Positions 16,693 to 25,957 are shown, numbered from the stretch's first letter. The stretch is 64,000 nt of DNA from Rhizobium sp. 16-449-1b (GCF_017741935.1 NZ_JAGHMH010000024.1:62001-126000); one strand, 5' to 3'. Notes: a model not told the origin generated them from the sequence alone. A program made the numbers and translations.

Positions 16693-17292
16693 TCATTGCT
16701 GCACCGCAAGAATAACGCGGCCGCTGGTGGCATCGCTGAGCATCCGCGCGGTCTCGGAGAACACCGCTTCAGGCACGGAAAGCGTCAGCAGTGCACCCGC
16801 ATCCACGAACACCTCGGCCACCACGCGCACGCCGGCAGAGCCCGCAAGCCGCGCCTTCACCAGAGCCAGATCAGAAAAATTCACCGAGATTTCAGCCTCG
16901 ATGGTCGCGACCAGCTCGACCGTCGCCGCAGCCCTCAGACAAGCAGCAGCGGTCCCGCCATAGGCGCGGATCAGGCCGCCGGTTCCAAGCAGCACGCCGC
17001 CGAACCAGCGGGTAACCACGACCGCCACCCGGTCGAGCGACTGCCCGTCGATCGCCTGCAGGATCGGCTTTCCCGCGGTGCCGCTCGGCTCGCCATCATC
17101 GTTGAAGCGATAGTTCTGTCCGATCCGCCACGCCCAGCAATTGTGATTGGCGGCAGGATCGCCGTGCGCGGCCAGAAACGCCCGGGCATCCTCTTCGGAG
17201 CCGATCGGCGCCGCGACAGCCAGAAACCGGCTCTTCTTGACGATCTGCTCCAGGGTCTCGATGCGGGTGAGTGAAAACATGGCCATTGCCAT
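16693..17292 (-). CDS. YigZ/IMPACT family protein
   Basis: 199 residues. The N-terminal UPF0029 (IMPACT) domain shows KKSRFLAVAAPI, NHNCWAWRIGQNYRFNDDGEPSGTAG and VVVTRWFGGVLLGTGGLIRAYG, all family hallmarks. The C-terminal DUF1949 domain is ferredoxin-like. Members are linked to translation or stress regulation, but no reaction is established. The start is uncertain: in-frame ATGs at 17292, 17286 and 17280 follow one another without a clear Shine-Dalgarno, and the one at 17280 (MFSLTRIETLEQ) best fits the family. Confidence 0.85.
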   Translation of the reverse strand: MAMAMFSLTRIETLEQIVKKSRFLAVAAPIGSEEDARAFLAAHGDPAANHNCWAWRIGQNYRFNDDGEPSGTAGKPILQAIDGQSLDRVAVVVTRWFGGVLLGTGGLIRAYGGTAAACLRAAATVELVATIEAEISVNFSDLALVKARLAGSAGVRVVAEVFVDAGALLTLSVPEAVFSETARMLSDATSGRVILAVQQ

Positions 17293-17382
17293 ATCGCCAG
17301 CACCGCGCGCTTCGCAAGCAAAACCGGCTTGAAGCCCAAGCCCCGCTCGCAAATCCCAGCCCCGCTCGCAAATCAAAGGCCA

Positions 17383-17420
17383 CAAAAGCAAAACGCCCGC
17401 AGCTGGAAGCAACGGGCGTT
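17383..17420 (-). terminator. Terminator of DUF1127 gene
   Basis: Stem AACGCCCG/CGGGCGTT (17392-17399 with 17413-17420), followed on the minus strand by TTTGCTTTTG. It ends the transcript of the small DUF1127 gene. Confidence 0.7.
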
Positions 17421-17457
17421 TGAAATCTATCTGCTCATTAAGAGCAGCGATCGCTTG

Positions 17458-17601
17458 TTAGCGAGTGGCGTCGCGAGCAACGCGCTGGATCTCGGAGCGG
17501 TCGATACCGAGGTCGTTCAGCGCACGGTTGGACATGCGGCCGAGTTCGCTAACGGTCTGACGATACTTGCGCCAGTTATTGAAGGAGCGTGCTACGTTCA
17601 T
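17458..17601 (-). CDS. DUF1127 (YjiS-like) small protein
   Basis: 47 residues: an Arg-rich helix ending ELGRMSNRALNDLGIDRSEI, the DUF1127 signature. Such proteins occur in many copies in rhizobia; some affect phosphate or carbon metabolism and RNA turnover, but this one is unassigned. The start is set by GGAAAGGGGAT just upstream; a longer frame to 17694 lacks a site. It has its own terminator, so it is monocistronic. The long A+T-rich leader region upstream suggests a regulated promoter. Confidence 0.85.
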   Translation of the reverse strand: MNVARSFNNWRKYRQTVSELGRMSNRALNDLGIDRSEIQRVARDATR

Positions 17602-18152
17602 GATGATCCCCTTTCCTAGGGCTTTCAGCGCTTGGCAGCGTGTTTGCTGCCCGTGTCTCTCTGTTGATGCGAATATATGCATGAAGGCCGGCAACGAACA
17701 GCGCTAAAGCATCAGAACACCCATGCACCAAGTGCATAACTAAAACCGTGCTGCTTAATATTTTTGCCCTCAGAAAAGCCGTAAACGTTTTAGGAAAACG
17801 CCATTTTGCGGCGATTTCGCCCGAATTCGCGGAATGGCGACTGGCTCGACCACAATCGTTAAAGTGTTTTAACCGTTTTAATCGACGGATACTGGCTCCA
17901 CGCTTCTAAGAATGAGCAATTGCTGCGTGAGAAAACCCGAAACGCATCCCGTGCGCTGAGCGCATGCATTGTTAGCGAGCCAGCGGCACCGAGCCGGACG
18001 GTCCGTGAACACTCGTGACACCCCGGTTTTTCGTCGCAAGCAGCCGCACCCCATTGCCAGCAAACCCGGCATACGGCAGTAGAAGCGCGCCGGCGTGATC
18101 GAATGCGCGACATCAGGCGGCCGTGCCAGCACCCTCGCAACAAGGACGTCAC
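17602..18152. other. Intergenic region upstream of DUF1127 gene and secreted hypothetical
   Basis: These 551 bases between divergent genes carry no convincing frame. The part at 17740-17880 is A+T-rich, with short TTTTA/TAAAA runs and an inverted repeat GTTAAA-GTGT-TTTAAC at 17858-17873. It probably contains the promoter of the DUF1127 gene. The stretch 17940-18120 looks featureless. Confidence 0.4.
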
Positions 18153-18611
18153 ATGAAGCATATCCTCGCCGCGGCCACGCTCGTAACCGCCACCCTGCTC
18201 GCGGTCGCCGCCACCCGCGCCGCCGATTTCGGCGTCACCCCGATGACGGATGGCGACACGTTCATCGGTTGCCTTGCCCAGAACAACCACACCGGCATCG
18301 GCTACCTCGCCGTCGGCGACAAGCTGGCGCTGTTTGCCAATGCCGACGCCTTCGCGATCGCCAAGGGTGAGCGCGTCAACGGGACATGGTCGGTGGATGG
18401 GACTGCCGCCGCGGAATTCTCCTCGACCGCCGATAGCGACAAGACCGTGACGATCGACGTTCCGAACGACGCTACCGTCGTCACCGCCTTAACCTCGGGC
18501 AAGGAGCTGACCGTCACCGCAAACGGCATCGACGTCATCCTGCCGCTGACGGGCACGGAGGAGGCATTTGCCGCGCTGACGACCTGCATGAAGGAAAACG
18601 GCGCCGAATAG
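18153..18611 (+). CDS. Secreted hypothetical protein, single domain
   Basis: 152 residues. A signal peptide (MKHILAAATLVTATLLAVAATRA) predicts export. The mature part of about 129 residues is rich in Thr, Ala, Asp and Gly, looks beta-stranded, and has only two Cys (in FIGCLAQNN and LTTCMKENG) that could form one disulfide. I do not recognise the family. The start follows AAGGAC. It is alone, facing the 6S RNA gene. Confidence 0.65.
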   Translation: MKHILAAATLVTATLLAVAATRAADFGVTPMTDGDTFIGCLAQNNHTGIGYLAVGDKLALFANADAFAIAKGERVNGTWSVDGTAAAEFSSTADSDKTVTIDVPNDATVVTALTSGKELTVTANGIDVILPLTGTEEAFAALTTCMKENGAE

Positions 18612-18671
18612 CGCCTGATACCAGGGCGCTCGAAGCGCGATACGATCGCTGGAGATGGGAAAGAAGAGAGT

Positions 18672-18829
18672 GCGATCCGCGGCAACCGATGGAGGTTTAC
18701 GATCCTGGGTGCCTACAAACGTAGGTGGGCGCCATATGTCCAAGCCCACGGGCCTGGCCAGGGACAGCTCCCTTTGGATCGAGTATGGCCCCAGGGATTG
18801 TGGTTCCTGTCGAGAGGCGCAGATCGCAA
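18672..18829 (-). ncRNA. ssrS: 6S RNA
   Basis: The minus strand holds a roughly 158-base structured RNA just downstream of zapA, the linkage of ssrS in many proteobacteria. A 10-bp closing stem pairs GCGATCTGCG (from 18827 down) with CGCGGATCGC (ending 18672), with one G-U. An inner stem pairs ATCCCTGGG with CCCAGGAT, leaving single-stranded flanks like the central bubble that mimics an open promoter. A TATATA -10 box at 18839-18834 places the start at the base of the stem. 6S RNA binds sigma-70 RNA polymerase in stationary phase. Covariance-model scoring would confirm it. Confidence 0.8.
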
Positions 18830-18914
18830 CTGCTATATAAGACCGATCCATGACGTGCGCCAGAGGCTGACGCGGGCGTCCCAGATTTAATTCAAGCGCT
18901 TCAGTTGAGCCCGC

Positions 18915-19292
18915 TTAGTTCAGAGCAGCCGGCGCCCGGCCGTTCAGCTTGTCGGTGATCCCGCGCAGCTGGCTGCTGACCTCGACGATGGCGGCCGCGA
19001 TGCTCTCTTCGGTGCGGCTAGTCGCGGCCAACACCGTATCGCGGTTGCTGCGCAGGCTGCTCAGTTCATCTTCCAGGCTGGCGACGCGCCGCGTCAGTTC
19101 CGAGATCTCGTCCATGATCATGATGCCGGCCATGACGGTGATGCGGAGATCACCGATTTCGCCGAACTGATCCTTGAGATGGCCGACATAGCGGTCGAAA
19201 CGGGTGGCGAGATCGGTCAGGTGATCTTCCTGCCCCTCTTCGCAGGCCATGCGATAGGCCTTGCCGTCGATCGTTACCGTTACCTGCGCCAT
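18915..19292 (-). CDS. zapA: Cell division protein ZapA
   Basis: 125 residues. The N-terminal ZapA head begins MAQVTVTIDGKAYRMACEEG and includes LTDLATRFDRYVGHLK. A coiled coil follows (ISELTRRVASLEDELSSL). ZapA crosslinks FtsZ protofilaments at the division ring. The C-terminal extension past residue 95 is longer than in E. coli, as is usual in Rhizobiales. It follows the DUF4164 gene by 15 bases, so they form an operon, and is followed by the 6S RNA gene. Confidence 0.9.
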   Translation of the reverse strand: MAQVTVTIDGKAYRMACEEGQEDHLTDLATRFDRYVGHLKDQFGEIGDLRITVMAGIMIMDEISELTRRVASLEDELSSLRSNRDTVLAATSRTEESIAAAIVEVSSQLRGITDKLNGRAPAALN

Positions 19293-19307
19293 GTCCTAAG
19301 CCCTTTA

Positions 19308-19583
19308 TTAGCGGTCGAGAACCGCGCGGATCGTCTCCATCGCCGTCACCAGACGACGTGAGACCTCGCGATTGACCTCTTCCAGCCGGTTCGCACGGAA
19401 TTCCGCCTGATCGAGTTCCTGCGCCAGCTTGGAACGATCGGCATGCACGCGGCGAACCTCGCCCTCGATCTCGCCGGTCTCGCGCTGCCGCTCGATCCGT
19501 GCGTCGACGGCGCTGTCGAGCGCCGAAATCGCCTGCCGGAGCTCCAGGAGCGCTGCATCGATGCTGTTGCCTGTGGATGTCAT
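19308..19583 (-). CDS. DUF4164 coiled-coil protein
   Basis: 91 residues, nearly all predicted coiled coil (ALLELRQAISALDSAVDARI and RSKLAQELDQAEFRANRL). It matches DUF4164, found upstream of zapA in Rhizobiales. A role with ZapA in division is suggested only by the neighbourhood. The ATG at 19583 is preceded by GGAAAGAC. The first gene of the DUF4164-zapA pair. Confidence 0.8.
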   Translation of the reverse strand: MTSTGNSIDAALLELRQAISALDSAVDARIERQRETGEIEGEVRRVHADRSKLAQELDQAEFRANRLEEVNREVSRRLVTAMETIRAVLDR

Positions 19584-19943
19584 GTCTTTCCGGTTCCCCG
19601 CGCAAGACCCGCGAATCGGTATTGAGGCCCGACGCGATGTTCTCAAAAGGATATGCAGCTCGCCAACTGCCCGTCAATAAAGGCTGGAAGGCGGCAGGCG
19701 AGCTAGTTGTGGATGACTGAAATCGGCAACTCTGTCGACAGCCTCCTCGGCGCCTCTGTCACACGCCTGTCAACTTTTGTTAAAATCGTTGGTCAAATGT
19801 CAAAAATCGTCATTCCGACCCCTCTATTAGGGCTTCGATTTATTGACTTGCCTGCTCCAACTGCTATTTGTGCACCCGCTCTCATTGATGGTCTCCGCAG
19901 GCTTGAGGCCATCCCCCGACACCCCGGAACAAGCGGAATAGCG
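19584..19943. promoter_or_regulatory. Divergent promoter region between DUF4164-zapA and tkt
   Basis: These 360 bases separate the division pair from transketolase. TTGACT at 19844-19849 and TATTTG at 19866-19871 (16-base spacer) make a plausible tkt promoter about 70 bases upstream of its ATG. The frame of tkt stays open back to 19707, but codons there resemble no transketolase. I see no repeat or further gene. Confidence 0.45.
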
Positions 19944-21917
19944 ATGATTTCTCCTGAACAACACGACCGGATGGCAAACGCGATCCGTTTCCTCTCAATG
20001 GATGCAGTCGAGAAGGCGAATTCCGGCCATCCGGGCATGCCGATGGGTATGGCCGATGTCGCCACCGTCCTGTTCTCGAAGTATCTGAAGTTCGACCCGT
20101 TGAAGCCGCATTGGCCAGACCGCGACCGCTTTGTGCTGTCGGCCGGCCACGGCTCGATGCTGCTCTACTCGCTGCTCTATCTAACCGGCTATCCTGACAT
20201 GTCGGTTGATGACCTCCAGCAGTTCCGCCAGCTCGGCTCCAAGACCGCCGGCCACCCGGAATATGGCCACGCCACCGGCATCGAAACCACCACCGGCCCG
20301 CTCGGCCAGGGCATTGCCAATGCCGTCGGCATGGCAATCGCCGAACGCAAGCTGCGCGAGGAATTCGGCGCCGACCTGCAGGATCACTACACCTACGTGA
20401 TCAATGGCGACGGCTGCCTGATGGAAGGCATCAGCCATGAAGCCATCGCGCTCGCCGGCCACCTGAAGCTCAACAAGCTCATCCTCTTCTGGGACAACAA
20501 CTCGATCACCATCGACGGCGCTGTGTCGCTCTCGGATTCGACCGACCAGATCATGCGCTTCAAGGCTGTTCACTGGCACACGATCGAAGTCGACGGCCAC
20601 GACCAGGCAGCGATTGCAGCGGCAATCGAAGAAGCTCACAAGTCCGACAAGCCGACCTTCATCGCCTGCAAGACCGTCATCGGCTTCGGCGCCCCGAACA
20701 AGCAGGGCAGCCACAAGGTTCACGGTTCGCCGCTCGGCGCCGAGGAAATCGCAGCGACCCGCAAGGCGCTGAACTGGGAATACGCACCCTTCGTCATCCC
20801 GAACGACGTTCTCTCCGATTGGCGCGCCGCCGGCACGCGTTCGGCTGACGCCGTCAAGGCATGGGAAGGCCGCCTCGAAAAGGCAGCGACCAAGGCCGAA
20901 TTCACCCGCCGCTTCGCGGGCGACCTGCCTGAGGGTTTCGACGCCGCCATCAGCGACTACAAGAAGAAGCTCGCCGAGACCAAGCCGACCGTTGCTACGC
21001 GTAAGGCTTCCGAAGACGCGCTTGAAGTCATCAACGGCTTCCTGCCCGAGACGATCGGCGGCTCCGCCGACCTCACGCCGTCGAACAACACCAAGACCAG
21101 CCAGATGCATTCGATCACGCCGACGGACTTCGCCGGTCGTTACATGCACTGGGGCATCCGCGAGCACGGCATGGCGTCTGCCATGAACGGCATCGCGCTG
21201 CACGGCGGTCTCATCCCCTACGGCGGCGGCTTCATGATCTTCTCGGATTATTGCCGTCCTCCGATCCGCCTCGCTTCGCTGATGGGCATCCGCGTCGTCC
21301 ACGTTCTGACGCACGATTCGATCGGCGTTGGCGAAGACGGCCCGACCCACCAGCCGGTCGAGCAGATGGCCTCGCTGCGCGCCATCCCGAACCTGATGAT
21401 GTTCCGCCCGGCCGACGCTGTCGAAACCGCCGAGTGCTGGCAGATCGCTCTGAACACCAAGGACCGTCCGTCGGGCCTGGCGCTCACCCGCCAGAACCTC
21501 ACCACGGTTCGTACCGAGTACAGCGAGAAGAACCTTTGCGAACTCGGCGCCTACACGTTGGCCGGCAATGCCGACGCAAAGGTGACGATCTTCGCTTCGG
21601 GCTCCGAAGTCGAGCTGGCCGTTGCCGCCCGCAAGACGCTTGAAGAAAAAGGCGTTACCGTCCGCGTCGTCTCGGTCCCCTCGACCGAACTGTTCTTCGA
21701 GCAGCCGGATGCCTACCGCGCCGAGATCCTCGGCAAGTCGCCGATCAAGATCGCCGTCGAAGCCGCCGTTCGCGAAGGCTGGGATGCGTTCATCGGACCG
21801 GAAGGCACCTTCATCGGCATGAAGGGCTTCGGTGCTTCGGGTCCTGCCAAGGATGTCTTCAAGAAGTTCGGCATCACGACGGAAGCCGTCGTCGCCGCAG
21901 TTGAAGCCAAGCTTTGA
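19944..21917 (+). CDS. tkt: Transketolase
   Basis: 657 residues. It moves two-carbon units in the pentose-phosphate pathway using thiamine diphosphate. The N-terminus reads MISPEQHDRMANAIRFLSMD, then KANSGHPGMPMGMA. The diphosphate-binding motif is GDGCLMEGISHEA through FWDNN near residues 155-185. The pyrimidine domain has WGIREHGMASAMNGIALHGG, and GVGEDGPTHQPVEQ is the conserved substrate-site block. Upstream in-frame codons were rejected because they lack homology. It is followed by a terminator and then gap. Confidence 0.96.
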   Translation: MISPEQHDRMANAIRFLSMDAVEKANSGHPGMPMGMADVATVLFSKYLKFDPLKPHWPDRDRFVLSAGHGSMLLYSLLYLTGYPDMSVDDLQQFRQLGSKTAGHPEYGHATGIETTTGPLGQGIANAVGMAIAERKLREEFGADLQDHYTYVINGDGCLMEGISHEAIALAGHLKLNKLILFWDNNSITIDGAVSLSDSTDQIMRFKAVHWHTIEVDGHDQAAIAAAIEEAHKSDKPTFIACKTVIGFGAPNKQGSHKVHGSPLGAEEIAATRKALNWEYAPFVIPNDVLSDWRAAGTRSADAVKAWEGRLEKAATKAEFTRRFAGDLPEGFDAAISDYKKKLAETKPTVATRKASEDALEVINGFLPETIGGSADLTPSNNTKTSQMHSITPTDFAGRYMHWGIREHGMASAMNGIALHGGLIPYGGGFMIFSDYCRPPIRLASLMGIRVVHVLTHDSIGVGEDGPTHQPVEQMASLRAIPNLMMFRPADAVETAECWQIALNTKDRPSGLALTRQNLTTVRTEYSEKNLCELGAYTLAGNADAKVTIFASGSEVELAVAARKTLEEKGVTVRVVSVPSTELFFEQPDAYRAEILGKSPIKIAVEAAVREGWDAFIGPEGTFIGMKGFGASGPAKDVFKKFGITTEAVVAAVEAKL

Positions 21918-21925
21918 TCTGATAC

Positions 21926-21953
21926 AAGGAGCGCCTCAGGGCGCTCCTCTTTG
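21926..21953 (+). terminator. Terminator of tkt
   Basis: Stem GGAGCGCC with GGGCGCTCC (21928-21947, 3-base loop) followed by TCTTTGCTT. It lies 10 bases after the tkt stop and before gap, so gap probably has its own promoter or depends on read-through. Confidence 0.75.
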
Positions 21954-21989
21954 CTTATAAACCAAGCCCTACTCTCGGGAGAGACACAC

Positions 21990-23000
21990 ATGACTGTAAA
22001 GGTTGCCATTAACGGCTTCGGTCGTATCGGCCGCAATGTTCTCCGCGCCATCGTTGAATCCGGCCGCACGGACATCGAAGTCGTTGCCATCAACGACCTC
22101 GGCCCGGTCGAAACCAACGCGCACCTGCTGCGTTACGATTCGATCCACGGCAAGTTCCCAGCCGAAGTGAAGGTCGAAGGTGACACGATCACCGTCGGCG
22201 GCGGCAAGCCGATCAAGGTAACCGCTGTTCGCGACCCGGCACAGCTGCCGCACGCCGAACTCGGCATCGACATCGCCATGGAATGCACCGGCATCTTCAC
22301 CTCGCGCGACAAGGCTGCCGCTCACCTGACGGCTGGCGCCAAGCGCGTCATCGTTTCGGCTCCTGCCGACGGTGCCGACCTGACCGTCGTCTTCGGCGTC
22401 AACCACGACCAGCTGACCAAGGAACACCTGGTCATCTCCAACGCCTCCTGCACGACGAACTGCCTCGTGCCTGTTGTCAAGGTTCTCGACGATCTCGTCG
22501 GCATCGATCATGGCTTCATGACCACGATCCACTCCTACACGGGTGACCAGCCGACGCTCGACACCATGCACAAGGACCTGTACCGCGCCCGCGCTGCAGC
22601 CCTGTCCATGATCCCGACCTCGACGGGTGCAGCAAAGGCCGTTGGCCTCGTCATGCCGCACCTCAAGGGCAAGCTCGACGGCACCTCGATCCGCGTTCCG
22701 ACCCCGAACGTCTCGGTCGTGGACTTCAAGTTCGTTGCCAAGAAGGCCACCTCGGTTGCCGAAATCAACGAAGCCATCAAGGCTGCTTCGAACGGCAAGC
22801 TGAAGGGCATCCTCGGCTACACCGACGAGCCGCTGGTTTCGCGCGACTTCAACCACGACAGCCACTCCTCGATCTTCGCCTCCGACCAGACCAAGGTCAT
22901 GGAAGGCAACTTCGTGCGCGTTCTGTCCTGGTACGACAACGAGTGGGGCTTCTCCAGCCGCATGTCGGACACGGCAGTCGCCTTCGCCAAGACCATCTAA
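21990..23000 (+). CDS. gap: Glyceraldehyde-3-phosphate dehydrogenase, type I
   Basis: 336 residues. The NAD-binding start VKVAINGFGRIGRNVLRA and the active-site ASCTTNCLVPVVKVL, with catalytic Cys near residue 153, are intact, as is the His-containing TTIHSYTGDQ. It oxidises glyceraldehyde 3-phosphate to 1,3-bisphosphoglycerate. The ATG at 21990 fits the family N-terminus; the leader MLINQALLSGETH overlaps the tkt terminator and is rejected. GGGAGAG lies just upstream. A terminator follows. Confidence 0.97.
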   Translation: MTVKVAINGFGRIGRNVLRAIVESGRTDIEVVAINDLGPVETNAHLLRYDSIHGKFPAEVKVEGDTITVGGGKPIKVTAVRDPAQLPHAELGIDIAMECTGIFTSRDKAAAHLTAGAKRVIVSAPADGADLTVVFGVNHDQLTKEHLVISNASCTTNCLVPVVKVLDDLVGIDHGFMTTIHSYTGDQPTLDTMHKDLYRARAAALSMIPTSTGAAKAVGLVMPHLKGKLDGTSIRVPTPNVSVVDFKFVAKKATSVAEINEAIKAASNGKLKGILGYTDEPLVSRDFNHDSHSSIFASDQTKVMEGNFVRVLSWYDNEWGFSSRMSDTAVAFAKTI

Positions 23001-23022
23001 GGTCTTCGCGACAAGACTTTGG

Positions 23023-23057
23023 AAAGCGGCTCGGGAAACCGGGCCGCTTTTCGTTTG
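23023..23057 (+). terminator. Terminator of gap
   Basis: Stem AAAGCGGC/GCCGCTTT (23023-23050) with extra pairing in the loop, followed by TTCGTTTGTT. It lies 22 bases after the gap stop. Confidence 0.75.
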
Positions 23058-23177
23058 TTAGGAAGCACCAAGGCAGCCAAACGCGCTTGCCGTCATCCGG
23101 CTGGATGCGGTAAATTCAATCGCAGCTGCAACGCGGTCGCGCAACGAGACGCCGGACCGACAACGAGCGAACCACCC

Positions 23178-23318
23178 ATGAAAATCCTGATGTTGGCAAT
23201 CCTACTTGTCATGATCGCCGGTGTGCTCAGCCTGACCGTCGTCGGCGGCGGATCCAAGCAGCTCGCCAAGGGCCAGCCGCTGCTGGCCTCCTCCTCGCGA
23301 CTGATGGGACCGCGATAA
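23178..23318 (+). CDS. Small single-span membrane protein, hypothetical
   Basis: 46 residues. One hydrophobic helix (MKILMLAILLVMIAGVLSL) is followed by a short basic tail containing GGGSKQLAKGQPLL. It has no recognised family, and the ribosome binding site is weak. Codon use has the strong third-position G/C bias of its neighbours, which is the main support. It could also be a shadow. Confidence 0.4.
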   Translation: MKILMLAILLVMIAGVLSLTVVGGGSKQLAKGQPLLASSSRLMGPR

Positions 23319-23400
23319 TTGCACGCACGACGGCTGCGGGGCTGGCGTGGCGCGAACGAACACCATAATGTTAGACATCAGCGAAACGAAAGAGAATTCA

Positions 23401-23715
23401 ATGGATTATTTCACCATCGAGATATCGGGCAAAGCCATAGCGAGTTTCCGCTCGGAAAACGCCGAGGACGCCAAGCACTTCATCGAGGCCGAGGATTTCC
23501 GCGAGGATCTGACGGTGCTCGAGACCGAAGGCAAGCCGGTCTGGGATGGCAAGGCGCCGCTCACCCTGCGCAAGGCGACCCCGGATGAGGCGAGCGAAGT
23601 CGAGCACGCCTACGAGTTCGACGACGATCCCTCGCGCACCATCGACGACGAATTCGTCGTCTTCCTCATCCCGATTTCGGACGCGGATGAAGACGACAGC
23701 GACGACGAGGCGTAA
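23401..23715 (+). CDS. Acidic hypothetical protein
   Basis: 104 residues starting MDYFTIEISGKAIASF, after a GAAAGAG site 8 bases upstream. The C-terminus is strongly acidic (ISDADEDDSDDEA). The N-terminal part looks like a small alpha/beta domain (ENAEDAKHFIEAEDFREDL). I do not recognise it. An in-frame ATG at 23368 would add 11 residues. No linked partner is evident. Confidence 0.6.
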   Translation: MDYFTIEISGKAIASFRSENAEDAKHFIEAEDFREDLTVLETEGKPVWDGKAPLTLRKATPDEASEVEHAYEFDDDPSRTIDDEFVVFLIPISDADEDDSDDEA

Positions 23716-24034
23716 GGCCAAAGAGAAATACGCGACGATTGTCCAAGAAAAGGACAGGGCAGCGATTTCTGCCCTGCTCTCGCCTGATTTGATCCTACAC
23801 TTTACTCAGGATCACTCTCCAACCGTTCATTTGATTTGCCGTTAGGCGGATCGCTCAGCAGCATGATGCAGCAAAGCGCAAGGATAGCCCTTTAGGTCTA
23901 CCCTTCGTTTGGATTTTGCCGTTTACTGGCAGGCATCGGACCGGAACTGGAGACGCGATACCATAGTTTTAGACAGCCGCATGCGACGGGGGGCGACACT
24001 GCGGCGATTGATATTTGCATAAAGGGGTTCGGGC
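23716..24034. other. Intergenic region before K+/H+ antiporter
   Basis: These 319 bases hold a perfect 8-bp hairpin CAGGGCAG/CTGCCCTG (23755-23776, 6-base loop) 40 bases after the acidic protein, probably its transcript end, though no U-tract follows. The rest should hold the antiporter promoter. No frame is convincing. Confidence 0.45.
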
Positions 24035-25885
24035 ATGGAAGCATTCTACATCGTCGTACTGGTATCGACGGCGCTCGTGCTTCTTGCGGCCTTCTCCAGC
24101 CTGCTCGCCTTCCGCTTCGGCGCGCCCCTGCTGCTCCTGTTTCTCGGCATCGGCCTGCTTGCCGGCAGCGACGGCCTCGGCATAGAATTCACCAACAACT
24201 ACCTCGCCTACATCCTCGGCTCGATCGCGCTTGCCATCATCCTGTTCGATTCCGGTTTCGGCACACCGGTGCAGGCCTTCAAGCTCGCCGCCGTCCCCTC
24301 GATAACGCTGGCATCGGTCGGCGTGCTGATGACGGCGTCCCTGTTTGCCGTCGCCGCCATGTGGCTTTTGAATTTCACCTGGCTCGAGGGCATGCTGCTC
24401 GGCTCCATCGTCGCCTCCACCGACGCTGCCGCCGTCTTCTTCCTGCTGCGCATCGGCGGCATCAACATCCGCGACAAGGTGCGCTCGACGCTCGAGGTCG
24501 AATCCGGCACCAACGACCCGATGGCGATCTTCCTCACCATCGCGCTGGTCGAGGTCCTGGCATCGGGCGAGCGCTATCACGGCATCAACATCGGCATGCT
24601 CGCCATGTTCGTGCAGCAGATGGGCCTCGGCGTCATCCTCGGCCTGCTCGGCGGCATGATGATCGTGCTGATCGTCGGCAGGCTCGAGACCGATCGCGGC
24701 CTGACGCCGATCTTCGTTCTGGCGCTGGCACTCCTGGTCTTCTCGTTTACCGGCGCCGTCGGCGGCAGCGGCTTCCTCGCGGTCTACGTCGCCGGCATCT
24801 ATGCGGGAAACCGCAAGCTGCCCGGCTACGCCTCGATCAAGCGCTTCCAGGACGGCATGACCTGGCTGGCACAGATCATCATGTTCCTGGTGCTCGGCCT
24901 TCTGGCGACGCCGTCGCAGTTCGGCGCGATCGCCATCCCGGCGGTCCTGCTCGCGCTCTTCCTGATCTTCATCGCCCGCCCGCTGGCGATCTGGCTGTCG
25001 CTGCTGCCCTTCGACTATACGCAGCAGGAAATCGGCTTCGTCGCCTGGGTCGGCCTGCGCGGCGCGGTCTCCATCCTGCTTGCCATCATGCCGATCCTCG
25101 GCGGGCTGGAAAACGGCCAGGTCTACTTCAACACCGCCTTCATCATCGTGCTCGTCTCGCTGCTCGTGCAGGGATGGACCATCAAGCCGGTCGCCAAGAA
25201 GCTCGGCCTGATCATTCCGCCGCGCATCGGCGCCGTCGACAAGGTGGAGGTCGACCTGCCGGGTGCGGCCAACCACGAACTCCTCTCCTACCGCGTCGTC
25301 AAGGACAGCCCGGTGCTGCGCGGCGAGCGCATTCCGCGCTGGGCCACGCCCTCGCTCGTCATCCGCGACGGCAAGTCGATGCGCTATCAATATGCCGGCC
25401 GCCTGCGCGAGAACGATCTCGTCTATCTCTTCATCGTTCCCTCCTACTCGCGCCTGCTCGACAAGCTCTTCGCGAGCCGCGTGCCGGTGGAGGAAGACGA
25501 CACCGATTTCTTCGGCGCCTTCGCGCTCTCCCCGAGCCGCCCGGCAACCGATCTCGACGCCGCCTATGGCCCCGGTCTGCTGAACGAAAACGAGAAGGGC
25601 CTGACCATCGCCGAGCTGATGAAGCAGCGTCTCGGCGGCAAGGCGGAATATGCCGACCGGGTGCGCCTGGGATCCATCATCCTCATCGTCCGCGACCTCG
25701 ACGACCACGACCATATCAGCGCGATCGGCATGTCTCTGGAGGCCGTCGAGCCGGCAGTGACGCTGCCGATCTTCATCAATATGCGCGATATCATCGACCG
25801 CGTGCACGACCGCTTCAAGAGCCGCAAGAACAAGGAGGCGGCAGCCGCCGCGGCGGGTGGAAAAGCCGACGAAAACCCGCGCTGA
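24035..25885 (+). CDS. Potassium/proton antiporter (NhaP2/CvrA type)
   Basis: 616 residues. A CPA1 exchanger of about 12-13 helices fills residues 1-395; GSIVASTDAAAVFFLL, with the ion-binding Asp, and EVESGTNDPMAIFL are family landmarks. Next is a cytosolic RCK_C-like domain (about 415-480: VLRGERIPRWATPSLVI), then a CorC/HlyC-type transporter-associated domain with LTIAELMKQRLGG. NhaP2-type proteins exchange K+ for H+ and adjust cytosolic K+ and pH. The C-terminus ends in an Ala/Lys-rich tail. It lies alone between gap and pgk. Confidence 0.9.
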   Translation: MEAFYIVVLVSTALVLLAAFSSLLAFRFGAPLLLLFLGIGLLAGSDGLGIEFTNNYLAYILGSIALAIILFDSGFGTPVQAFKLAAVPSITLASVGVLMTASLFAVAAMWLLNFTWLEGMLLGSIVASTDAAAVFFLLRIGGINIRDKVRSTLEVESGTNDPMAIFLTIALVEVLASGERYHGINIGMLAMFVQQMGLGVILGLLGGMMIVLIVGRLETDRGLTPIFVLALALLVFSFTGAVGGSGFLAVYVAGIYAGNRKLPGYASIKRFQDGMTWLAQIIMFLVLGLLATPSQFGAIAIPAVLLALFLIFIARPLAIWLSLLPFDYTQQEIGFVAWVGLRGAVSILLAIMPILGGLENGQVYFNTAFIIVLVSLLVQGWTIKPVAKKLGLIIPPRIGAVDKVEVDLPGAANHELLSYRVVKDSPVLRGERIPRWATPSLVIRDGKSMRYQYAGRLRENDLVYLFIVPSYSRLLDKLFASRVPVEEDDTDFFGAFALSPSRPATDLDAAYGPGLLNENEKGLTIAELMKQRLGGKAEYADRVRLGSIILIVRDLDDHDHISAIGMSLEAVEPAVTLPIFINMRDIIDRVHDRFKSRKNKEAAAAAAGGKADENPR

Positions 25886-25957
25886 ACGCCTTGCGTCCGC
25901 GATGATCCTTGCTATGGTCCCCGCATCTTTTCAGGCAATAAACGAACGGATTTCCCA

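Noticed and set aside
23969..25807. Long minus-strand frame opposite the K+/H+ antiporter
   Set aside because: Shadow; the plus strand has clear CPA1 motifs and membrane helices.
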